DNA of 64,000 nucleotides from CAVONV01 sp963697355 (lineage in GTDB: Bacteria > Acidobacteriota > Vicinamibacteria > Marinacidobacterales > DATDRI01): contig CAVONV010000012.1 of assembly GCA_963697355.1 (NCBI GenBank), positions 62,001 through 126,000 of the forward strand, written 5' to 3'. A program made the translations under genes and the position numbers. The notes beneath the pieces were generated by a model, which searched no databases, was not told the origin of the DNA, and saw only the letters and a program-made list of their open reading frames with translations. This document shows positions 8,983 to 17,947 of the stretch, one piece after another; position 1 is the first letter of the stretch; each line of letters begins with the position of its first letter.

Positions 8983-9589
8983 TTCGAGACTCCTCGAACG
9001 ATGTTGGCTTGAGATGGGCGAGCCACTCGCTTAGGCGTTTCCTTCCCCTCGACACGTGGATGCGGACCGTCGTTTCGCTGCAACCCATCGCTCCCGCAAT
9101 GATGTCGTAGGGCTCGTCCTGGACGATGCGCATCAAGACCGCTACAGCCTGCTGGTGCGGTAGACGGCGGATCGCTTGTAGAACCTCTTCTTCAACCGCT
9201 TTTCTTGCCAGCTCGTTGGGGCCGTCAGTGAAAGGCTGTCCTTCGTGTGCGCTCAGTTTCGACAGGTCTTGTAGCTTCTGGAACCGCTCCCGTTTCCTCA
9301 AAGAGTCGTAGGCGCAATTCAAACAGATCTTTAGAATCAGAGCCTGGGGATTCGGGTGTCGCCGGAGACGTTCGCGCTTTCTCCAGATGATGGCAAGAGC
9401 ATCTTGAAGTGTATCCTCCGCCAATTCACTCTGCCGCACCACACGCCAAATCGTGCGCATCATCCGGGACTCCATGGGAGCGATCAACTGATCGTAGAGC
9501 GCGTCGTCCGTCATTGGGCTGTCCGCGACACTCCTAGGAGCACTCTCTCCGTCAATGGAGAACTTCTGAAACGCCGCGGTTGCGCCCAT
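8975..9589 (-). CDS. ECF-subfamily RNA polymerase sigma-70 factor
   Basis: About 204 residues with region 2 (YDQLIAPMESRMMRTIWRVV, SELAEDTLQDALAIIWRKRE) and region 4 (LQAIRRLPHQQAVAVLMRIV, YDIIAGAMGCSETTVRIHVS), which recognise the -10 and -35 elements. The frame stays open up to 9700, but that part runs through a perfect-looking palindrome (9632-9700), so I start at ATG 9589; ATG 9514 is another possibility. The next two genes overlap or nearly touch it, giving a sigma / anti-sigma-like / MotA-like operon. The promoter is probably autoregulated, but I could not identify ECF-type -35/-10 elements. Confidence 0.85.
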   Translation of the reverse strand: MGATAAFQKFSIDGESAPRSVADSPMTDDALYDQLIAPMESRMMRTIWRVVRQSELAEDTLQDALAIIWRKRERLRRHPNPQALILKICLNCAYDSLRKRERFQKLQDLSKLSAHEGQPFTDGPNELARKAVEEEVLQAIRRLPHQQAVAVLMRIVQDEPYDIIAGAMGCSETTVRIHVSRGRKRLSEWLAHLKPTSFEESRNE

Positions 9590-9628
9590 ATATAACCCAC
9601 ATGAGTAACCGTTTCGAACCAAGGATCT

Positions 9629-9700
9629 GTTTACCCAATCCTGGACAAAAAAGGGACCTGTCCAGACCTGTCCCCTTTTTTGTCCAGGATTGGTAAACAA
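9629..9700. repeat. Long palindrome, REP/MITE-like
   Basis: An imperfect inverted repeat with arms of about 30 bases: the left arm reads GTTTACCCAATCCTGGACAA and continues through AAAAAGGGACC, and the right arm is its near-complement ending TCCAGGATTGGTAAAC, with a very short centre containing CTGTCCAGACCTG. One extra C and one shifted G are the only mismatches I see. It lies in the upstream region of both the ECF sigma gene and the secreted protein at 9773. It may be a dispersed REP-type element or act as a bidirectional terminator; it is too long and exact to be an operator for one dimer. Confidence 0.7.
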
Positions 9701-9772
9701 ACGGAGGGAGTACGACGGTTACGCTGATAGATGAGTTGGACACGAATTCACAAACGACATTAGGAGGTCAAC

Positions 9773-10276
9773 ATGAGAAGAGCTCTTACACTAGCCGTTG
9801 CAATCACCGGTTTGTTTCTTGGAGGTCCTTTGGAAGGGGCGGATAAAGCCCAAATCGACGCGAAAATCACGAAGGCCGTTTCCTACTTGGGAAAGCCTGG
9901 TGACATAGACTCCGATCCGGAGATGTCATTCAAACTGATTATGGAAGCGATCTCGCTTGCCGCGCCCGAAACAAAATTCCCACCGGAGTTCGGCGAAGAT
10001 ATAGAGAAAGCCAAGGGCATCTTTGATGCGACGACCATTGTCAATCCCGAGGGCGTGGCTCTCCTTCGCAAGTCCTATCGTGCGATCAACTCGGGAAGAG
10101 ATTTCGAGATGCCGAAGAGCATTTCATCCATTGAGGACGCCGTTGAATACGCGAAGGTGCAACTGGCGGCAGCCGGGAAGGATCTTGACGCAGACAACGT
10201 CGACGAATGTACCCGAAAGATCGTCGAAATTGCGGTCATGGTAGTGACACCCATGGAGGCCACCGTTGGAAAGTGA
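9773..10276 (+). CDS. Small secreted protein of unknown function
   Basis: 167 residues starting at an ATG with an AGGAGG ribosome site 7 bases upstream. A signal peptide (residues 1-23, RRALTLAVAITGLFLGG) is followed by an acidic, helical mature protein with no cysteines and no repeats. I recognise no family. It is divergent from the ECF sigma operon across the palindrome at 9632-9700 and precedes the sulfatase-like/TPR gene by 56 bases, so it could be a target of the sigma factor or the first gene of the next unit. No motif suggests enzymatic activity. Confidence 0.65.
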   Translation: MRRALTLAVAITGLFLGGPLEGADKAQIDAKITKAVSYLGKPGDIDSDPEMSFKLIMEAISLAAPETKFPPEFGEDIEKAKGIFDATTIVNPEGVALLRKSYRAINSGRDFEMPKSISSIEDAVEYAKVQLAAAGKDLDADNVDECTRKIVEIAVMVVTPMEATVGK

Positions 10277-10332
10277 GAGCAGGTTTGGGTAATTGTAGGC
10301 AACACACGGCAAACGTTTGATAAGATCTGTGG

Positions 10333-12612
10333 GTGTCTCGAAAGAAGAAGAAGAGAAAAAGCAATCTTGACAGCAAGATAGCCTTGCCTGAGACCATTCC
10401 ACAAGCGGGCTCGAAGCGTTGGGTTCGCCGAGTGGTCTGGATAACATTGTCGGCGATAGCCGTTGTCTCCATGCTCCTCTGGATCAAGGGTGGCAGCGCT
10501 CCAGAAACATTGGAGCTTCGGCCGTCACCCAACATACTCTTGATTAGCATCGATACGCTTCGGGCCGACCACGTGGGTGCTTATGGGTCCGAAGTGAAGA
10601 CCACGACTATTGACGGATTGGCAGCAGCGGGGGTTGTGTTCGATAAGACCATCTCGTCAGCACCCATCACGCTTCCATCTCATGCCTCGTTGTTTACCGG
10701 AGCCTATCCGATCTTCCACGGTGTTCGGGACAACGGCTCGTTTCGCTTGGATGACGAGCAGGTGACGTTGGCGGAAACGTTCCAGGAATCTGGGTACCGG
10801 ACGGCGGCGTTCATCGGTTCTTTCGCGCTCGACTCGCGCTTCGGATTGGGTCAAGGATTCGAGCTCTATGACGATTTCTACGGGGACACGGGCGGCTACC
10901 AACTCGTCCAACTGAGGGGGAGCTCGCCGGAGTCCCGAAGCCGCGAGTTCTACGACTTGACTATTTCCGAGCGTCCGGCTGATCAGGTTCTCGAGCCGGC
11001 TCTCGCATGGTTGAACGAACTGGGGGACGAGCCGTGGTTCGCATTCATTCATCTTTGGGACCCGCACCACCCCTACATGCCACCTTCACCGTTTCGGGAG
11101 TCTCACCCTGATGATCTCTACACGGGCGAAATTGCCTACGTCGACGACGCATTGGGACGCTTCCTGAAAGGGATGGAGAAGGAGGGGAAGCTCACGAACA
11201 CCCTCGTCGTACTCACGGCCGATCATGGCGAGGGCCTCGGAGAGCATGGCGAGAAGACTCATGGGATGTTTGCCTACGAGAGCACGTTGCACGTTCCGCT
11301 CGTTCTTCACTGGCAGGGGGTGTTACCGGCCGGCCGTAGGGTGCCGACGCGGGTTCGACTGATTGACTTGGCGCCGACGATTCTGGAGCTCGCAGGATTG
11401 CCACCCCTCGAGAGTCATCAAGGAGAGTCGCTGGTTTCTCTGATCCTCGGCTCCTCCGGTCAAGAAGAGCGGGAGATCTACTTCGAGGCGATGGCGAACA
11501 ACCTGAACCGGAACTGGGCCCCATTGACCGGTGTCTACAGCGGCCGCTACAAGTTTGTGGATCTACCCATTCCGGAGCTCTACAACTTAGCGGAGGACCC
11601 GGATGAAAGCCGGAATCTCTACAAAGAGCAAGAGGAAACGAGTCGAACATTGCGTCCAGCCTTGCGACGAGTGGTGGAGTCCTTTTCAACCGAAGAATCA
11701 CGGAAGGTTGGGCCCGCAAACCTGGACAGTGAGAGCGTTTCTCGACTCCGAGCGCTCGGCTACGTCGTGGATCCGGCTGCGCGGACCGAGTCCAAAGAGT
11801 ACACGGAAGATGACGACCCGAAGCGGCTGGTGCATCTTTCCGACAAGCTGGATGACGGTCTTGCCGCCCATAGCTCGGGCCGTTCCGAGGAAGCGATCCG
11901 GCTCTTCAGAGAGATCATCGAGGAGCGTCCCAATTTCGCGAACGCCCATGCAAATCTCGCCCACGTTCTCCATGAGACCGGGAGATCGCGCGAAGCTATC
12001 GCCGTTCTCGAGAACGCACTTGGAAACTCGGTTCGGACGCGCACGATGATGGGTCGTCTTGGCTTGTACCTCCAGGAGGTGGGAGAACTCGAAGAATCCG
12101 CCGGCGTCCTCGAGGCCGTCATTGCGAGCGATCCGACCTACGCCGAGGCCTATAATTACCTGAGCGTAACCTATGCGCGTTTGGGAAGGCCGAAGGATGC
12201 GATACGAACCGTACGAAAGCTCCTCGATTTGGACCCGAGCTATGCCAGCGGCTACAGTAATTTGGGTTCCATCTTCCTCAGTGCTAATCGACTACCGGAT
12301 GCGGAGAGAAATTTCCGCCGCGCTCTCGATCTGGATCCGCGTCTGGCGAGGGCTTGGAATGGGCTCGGTGTCGTCTATGCCGGGACGGGTCGTGAGGAAG
12401 AGGCCATCTCTGCGTGGCAGCGTACGACCGAGATCGATCCGGAGCAGTTCGACACGCTCTACAACCTGGGTACCCTGTTGATCCAGCTCAACCGTTTCGA
12501 AGAGGCGATTCCTCATCTGGAACAATTCGTGCGTACCGCACCACGCGATCGATACGGGAGCGACGTTCCCAAGGTCGAACGGCTCATTGCCGAGATCAAA
12601 GCAAAAGGCTGA
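10333..12612 (+). CDS. Sulfatase-like alkaline-phosphatase-superfamily hydrolase fused to TPR repeats
   Basis: 759 residues from a GTG start. There is a basic N-terminus and one membrane helix (about 36-54), then a sulfatase-fold domain to about residue 445: NILLISIDTLRADHVGAYG carries metal-binding Asp, and VVLTADHGEGLGEHGEKTHG carries the second metal site. A TPR region (about 500-750) with at least six repeats follows. In sulfatases the nucleophile lies in C/S-x-P-S-R; here the aligned stretch is ITLPSHASLFTG, with Thr and His at the key positions. It is therefore unlikely to be a formylglycine sulfatase and is more like a Thr-nucleophile phosphodiesterase or transferase. It converges with a paralogue at 12596-14968, their 3' ends overlapping by 17 bases. 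Confidence 0.85.
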   Translation: MSRKKKKRKSNLDSKIALPETIPQAGSKRWVRRVVWITLSAIAVVSMLLWIKGGSAPETLELRPSPNILLISIDTLRADHVGAYGSEVKTTTIDGLAAAGVVFDKTISSAPITLPSHASLFTGAYPIFHGVRDNGSFRLDDEQVTLAETFQESGYRTAAFIGSFALDSRFGLGQGFELYDDFYGDTGGYQLVQLRGSSPESRSREFYDLTISERPADQVLEPALAWLNELGDEPWFAFIHLWDPHHPYMPPSPFRESHPDDLYTGEIAYVDDALGRFLKGMEKEGKLTNTLVVLTADHGEGLGEHGEKTHGMFAYESTLHVPLVLHWQGVLPAGRRVPTRVRLIDLAPTILELAGLPPLESHQGESLVSLILGSSGQEEREIYFEAMANNLNRNWAPLTGVYSGRYKFVDLPIPELYNLAEDPDESRNLYKEQEETSRTLRPALRRVVESFSTEESRKVGPANLDSESVSRLRALGYVVDPAARTESKEYTEDDDPKRLVHLSDKLDDGLAAHSSGRSEEAIRLFREIIEERPNFANAHANLAHVLHETGRSREAIAVLENALGNSVRTRTMMGRLGLYLQEVGELEESAGVLEAVIASDPTYAEAYNYLSVTYARLGRPKDAIRTVRKLLDLDPSYASGYSNLGSIFLSANRLPDAERNFRRALDLDPRLARAWNGLGVVYAGTGREEEAISAWQRTTEIDPEQFDTLYNLGTLLIQLNRFEEAIPHLEQFVRTAPRDRYGSDVPKVERLIAEIKAKG

Positions 12613-14968
12613 GCTCGCTCACTGCCTTTTGGGGAAGGTTCTCGCGCATCTCGTTTCCCTTCTGCAACCACAATCGATAGTTTTCTTCGTCCCCGAGCTT
12701 GGCGTAGACGCGGGTCAGAATCTGATAGCCTAGAAGCACCGATTCCTCATCCGGCATGACCTCGATCCCCCGTTTGCACAAGGCAGCGGCCTCATCGAGG
12801 TTTTGGTTCTGCTCGAGCAGATAGTTGGCGATCATGAAGTAGGACATGTTGAAACCGGGGTTGGCGTAATAGGTCCTCCGATAGTAGGGAATCGCCAGAT
12901 CATACCGGCCTTTGTTTCTCAAGAGGACGGCGGCGTTGAAGGAAGCTCTGAATTCCGATGGGTCGTTCTCGAGCTCCTTATCGTAATAATCCACGGCTTG
13001 GTCGGCGTTCCCCCTCGCTTCTTCGATCTGCGCCAAAGCATAGTAGGAGCCCTTGGTCGCCGGATTCTCTGCTAGGGCTCGACGGAGATAGGATTCCGCC
13101 GTCGCGTAGTCACCTTGGATGGCGTATATCTCCCCGGCTTTGCTCAACGCCACGGGGTTGCTCTCTAATTTTATGGAGCGTTCCAAGAGCTTCAAGGCAT
13201 TGGCGAAAATCACGCTTGAAAAAATACGCAAAACCCATTTCTTCATACAAAAGAGGGTTGTCTGGAAATTTCTCGATGAATGCCCCGGCTTCGCGAATTG
13301 CCCGGTCATAGTCTCCGATATTGATGAGTGAGTTGACGATGTCGATCATGATGAGATTGAAGGCAGGATCCACCTCCGCGACATGGTAGAAGCTCTCGAG
13401 AGCTTCCCGGTACATTCGTTTGCCTTGGAGTGCTTTCCCGAGCAAGCCGTGGGCGCCCAGGAGCTCTGGCTCGCGCTGGATGACTTCGTTGGCCGTGGCG
13501 ATTGCCTCGTCGTAATCTTCCGCATTCAGCCGATCCGTCGCCTCTTCGAGAAGGTTGAAGATCTCGATTTTGTTTTTTGGATCGGGAAGAGGCGTATCGT
13601 CTCTTGTATCGGATCGCACGGTGGCGTATCCCAGAGCATCGCAGCGCCTGCAGGTCTTGGCGGCTCAGAATCACTTCCGTGGGGGATGTGGCTCCAGAAG
13701 ATTGCCTGTCGATGAAATTCAGAAGCCTCTCTCTTAGATCGTTTCGTCGACTCTCAGAGGACGGGTCGGAAACAAGATTGGTGTTCTCCTCTGTATCGTG
13801 ACGGACCCGGTAGAGTTCCTCCTCGGGAGCGAGGATGTACTTCATCTCGTCATGATAAAGGGCTCTGAGCTCCGACCATCCGTAGTGAAGTCTCGGGTAA
13901 TAGGTTTCGGTATAAGCAATGGACCGATCGGCCTCATCGATGCCGAACATAAGACCCAACAGCGATTCTCCCTGGAACGCGTCAGGAATCGGCATACCCA
14001 GGGCATCAACGACGGTGGGGGCGAGGTCGACGTGCTGGACGAGTCCATCGACCCTCCCAATGGGAAATTCAAAAGGAGCTCTGATGATGAGGGGGACATG
14101 AACGGATGGTTCGTAGACAAAGAAGCCATGCTCTTTTTCGCCGTGGTGTCCGAGCGCTTCCCCGTGATCACCCGTCACGATGATCAGACTGCTGTCGTAT
14201 AGGCCGCTTTCGCGTAGGTAGGAAAAGAAACGGCCCAGGGCATGGTCGGTGTACTCCACCTCACCACGGTCAGGGTTGATCCGGATATTTGTCGAAGGGA
14301 GAAGGCGCGGCATAGGGACTATGAGGGTCGAAGAGGTGAATCCAAGAGAAGAACTGCTTATCCTTGTGGTCGCGGAGCCAGTCCTCGGCGTCTGCGAGGA
14401 CCTTCTCGGCGCGTCTTTCGGTGTTGAGGAGTATGGTCCGGTATTTTGTCCGTTCGAACTCGTCCGAGTAGTGGTCGAAGCCTTGATCGAGTCCAAATTT
14501 GGAGCTCAGAACGTAGGCTCCTACGAAAGCGGATGTGACGAGACCCCGCGTCTTCGCGATCTCGCTCAGAAGCTGCACGCCCTCTGAGACGACGAAGCTA
14601 CCGTTGTCGCGTACTCGGTGGTAGGTGGGATAGGTGCCGGAAAGAATCGTGGTGTGTGAGGGTAATGTCAGCGGGGCTTGTGCGATACACCGTTCGAAGA
14701 CAACCCCCTCGCCGGCCAAGCGGTCGAGGTGAGGCGTCAAGGCCCGAGACCCTTCATAGGCTCCAACGTGGTCCACCCGCAGCGTGTCGATGGTAATCAG
14801 GATGACGTTGAGATCGCGTAGCTCTTCTTTCTTCTTTTCGACCTCTGGTTTGCCGCAACAACAAAAGCAGAACGAGAGGAGGAGCAGTGTGGTCTTCGTG
14901 ACTCGAAAGTTGGATAACCCTGTCGGCCTCACCACGTGATGATAGTCCGCGTTAAGTCTATATGTCAA
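12596..14968 (-). CDS. Sulfatase-like/TPR protein, paralogue of 10333-12612, interrupted by three frameshifts
   Basis: Joining three frames gives about 780 residues of the same architecture: a lipoprotein-like leader (LLLLSFCFCCCGKP), VILITIDTLRVDHVGAYE, the nucleophile region LTLPSHTTILSGT (again Thr, not Cys or Ser), the second metal site IIVTGDHGEALGHHGEKEHG, and C-terminal TPRs. The reading frame changes near 14272, 13638 and 13206-13209. At each place removing one base (an extra T in the coding strand) restores expected sequence, for example LRALGYATV at the second site. The exact recovery of conserved sequence argues for consensus errors, though a decayed gene cannot be excluded. The function is probably redundant with, or partner to, the convergent neighbour. 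Confidence 0.75.
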
Positions 14969-15013
14969 AGTGGCTTAACGGTTTTGGCCATCGCCCGTGG
15001 TCCCAAAGAAAAT

Positions 15014-15039
15014 CCCCGGCGGCCTCCTGGCCGCCGGGG
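15014..15039 (-). terminator. Rho-independent terminator of the TonB-receptor gene
   Basis: A perfect 11-base stem, CCCCGGCGGCC, with a four-base loop, followed on the minus strand by ATTTTCTTT. It lies 27 bases beyond the stop of the TonB-receptor gene at 15066 and reads in the right direction to terminate it. Confidence 0.85.
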
Positions 15040-15065
15040 AGTGGATTCAAACCGATATTAGCCGA

Positions 15066-17812
15066 CTAGAAATTGACGCGGACGCCGAACCGGAAGATGC
15101 GTCCGGAGAGGACGTCCCGGATCTGGTTCGCATTCGACAAGTTCTGGCGTCTGTGAATCTCGAGGACGGTATTGGCATTGGTCACGTTGAAGAGATCCAT
15201 CATGGCACTCCAACGAGTACGGCCGAAGTTGAAAGCCTTCTCGACGCGAAGGTCCATGTACCACAGGTTATCGAGACGCTTGGCTCCAATTTCTGGCTGG
15301 AGGAGCACTTCGGCTCGGCCGAGGTTTCCAGCGCGGTTGTCCGTCCGGAACGTCTCTATCCAGGGGTAGCCTTGACGGCCGTTGAACTTGCCCGCAATGT
15401 TGATTCCATAGGGCAACTGGTACATGCCGTCGAGCTTGAATGTCCAGCGGGAGTTCATGTACGACGTTCCGCCGAAGAATATCTGGCCGCCGTCGCGCTT
15501 GTCGACATCGGTCGGATCGTTGATGGCCGCGTCGCTGTCAAAGTACTCTCGATTGTCGCTGAATGTGAAGCCGACGTTCATCATCCATCCGCTGGAGAGG
15601 CGCTTGTGGCCCGTGATCTCGATGCCCTGGTACCTTTGGTGGTAATCAGGCCAGTTGGCGGTCAAGTCGCCGACCCTGGACAGCCCCTCTCGGAGCTCGT
15701 AGTAGGGGACCTCTTGGCCCTCGAAGGTCTCCGAGGTTTGGACCCAGGAGTTCAACCCGGGTGGGAGGGTCGGGGAGAGCCGCCGGGAGCTCCCTGCCGT
15801 ACGCGCCGTGGAAGTAGTCCGCGAAGATCATGTTCCCGAAACGCTTGTAGATATAGTTGACTCCAATGGAGAAGTTGGGAATGACCTCGCGCTCGACTCC
15901 GAAAATGATCTCGTCGGTGCGTCGGGGCCGAGGTGTCGGGATCACGTTGGTTCGGGGACGTGACGGACCCGGGATTGTCCGGGTCGACGTTGCGTGAGTA
16001 CAAGAAGATCCGTGTCGTCGATCTCGTTTCTCTGGACGTTGCCGTCCCCGTTGAGATCGGTCCAGGGGTAGTCGATTTCGGCCACGAGACCGGCATTCAT
16101 GCGGCTCACGTGCGGCCCGAGATTGAGAAGATCATAGATAACGGGCATAGCTCGCTCGAATAGATGGTCTCGTCCGTCCGCGCTCATGTCGTACGTGAAA
16201 CCAATGCGCGGCGACAGAGTCTGCCAAGGTTTGATGGGCTCCGTAGCCGGCACCTGAACGGCAGGCAGCAGATCAGGGGCGACCATATTGGCGGTGATGG
16301 ATGATTCCAGGTTGTTACCGGTTTGATGGTCGTAGCGGAGACCGAACTTCACGGTTGCACGCCCGTTGGTATAGACGTCCTGGAGGTGGAGGGCGTGGTA
16401 GGTGCCGGTATAAGCAAAAAGCCGCTTCGCGGTAGAGCCAGGCTTCCACCGGCGCGCCGGCGTCGGATACGGCGTAGACGTCACCGCCGTAGGTGGTGAA
16501 AGAGTCTACCGGGGTCTTCTTGTACTGGTATCCGAACTTGAACTCGTGGTCGCCGCCGAGAGCGTTGGTCAGGAAGTAGTTGCCGTCGAAGTTGACCGAT
16601 GTAGTTCGGCCGGACGTGGTCTGGTAGTCGAGGTAGGAGACGTGCGTAGTTGCCGGTGTCGAGGTCGTAGCTCGACCTGAACATCGCGTAGCGAAGCTGT
16701 CGTCTGTAAAAGAGGCCGAAACCGCCGTCGACGAAGGCGAAACGACCGGTGAAGCAGGAAGCTGTCGTTGACGATATGCGTGTCCTCGAACTTGTAGATG
16801 TGAACCGGCCCCCTCTGTTTCCAGGTGGTCTCGAGCGGACGCGTGTCACTCGCGCCGCGGGTCTCACGGGTCTTATTGTTGTAGGCCCACAAGAAATTGA
16901 ACTTGTTGTTCGGGGTGAGCTGGAAGTTGAACTTGATGTTGGCGTTCCTGAGCAGGGTGGGGTCATCCTGCAAGCAGTTCTCGTCGTCAGGATCGTCGCA
17001 GCCGGGTGTGAGGAAGCCCACAGCGCCTTTGTGGATGTCCTGGACACCGTAGTCGCCCCAGATCCAGGCCCTGTCCTTGAGGATGGGACCGCCGATGTCG
17101 AATCCGTAGTCCGAGAATATGTCTTGATGGGAGCGCCGGCTCCGGCACCCTTGTCCTGCTGCTCTGGCGTGATGTTGTCCGACTGAAAGTCGCGTTGTTG
17201 CCGTAAAACTGGGCCTGACCCTTGAGCTGGTTGGTGCCTTGCTTGATGACGAAGTTGATGCCCGTGCCGGCGGTCTGCATGTTCGGGTCTTGCCACCGGT
17301 GCTGATGCTCATCTCCTCGAAGGCGCCGAAGTCGAAGTACATCGGTGTAGAGCCGGTGGCGGCGTTGTCGGTGATGTTGACGCCGTCGTAGTTCCAGGTG
17401 TTTTGGTCGCCATGACGGTGCCGCGGTTGATGAAAACTCGACTGCTGGCCGGACTCGTTGCCTCCCACGTTCTGGCGGTCCATGACCATACCGGGTGTCT
17501 GCTCGAGGATGACCCAGGGATCGCGGGCGCTGGGGATGTTCTCCAACCGCTCGTTCTCGAAGCTCTCCGGGATGCCGGTCTGACGGACGTCGACCACCGG
17601 GTGACTCACCGGAAACGGTGACGGTTTCCTGAAGCTCGGCGATCCCCAGCTCGCCGTTGATGGTCTGGGTCGCGCCGGCCGCTAAGGATGATACCTTCGC
17701 GGATGAGGGTCTGGAAGCCGGGAAGCTCGAAGGTAATGGTGTAGGTTCCTCGGGCGAGCTCCGCGAATCGATAGGAACCGGTGTCCGACGTCACGAATGT
17801 GTGTCCAACCAT
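15066..17812 (-). pseudogene. TonB-dependent receptor with carboxypeptidase-like N-domain, 5'-truncated and multiply frameshifted
   Basis: Fragments in all three frames line up as one receptor. They begin with a carboxypeptidase-regulatory-like repeat (TSDTGSYRFAELARGTYTIT), then a plug (ENIPSARDPWVILEQTPGM, GINFVIKQGTNQLKGQAQFY), barrel strands and a terminal aromatic strand ending FRFGVRVNF. This architecture is typical of acidobacterial OmpA-like/Oar receptors. At least eight frame changes occur; those I resolved include three single-base insertions (near 17683, 17600 and 17447) and one deletion. The first usable ATG (17812) falls inside the N-domain: the signal peptide and start of that domain are missing, and the preceding 135 bases do not supply them. 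The shifts may be sequencing errors, but the lost 5' end suggests a real truncation or an assembly join behind the redox operon. Confidence 0.7.
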
Positions 17813-17947
17813 TTGGATTTTACGTTCAAGAGATAGGATCTCCGGCGGTTTCGCCTGTTGCGTGAGCAGTCATGAACTCGAGATCCCTGCCTCTGATTCA
17901 CTTCCCCGGTTGTAATTCTGCTGCAGCGGCACACTATTGGCGGCGGT

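Noticed and set aside
14249..14587. Plus-strand open frame of 112 codons
   Set aside because: Antisense to the sulfatase-like/TPR gene, whose motifs fix the coding strand.
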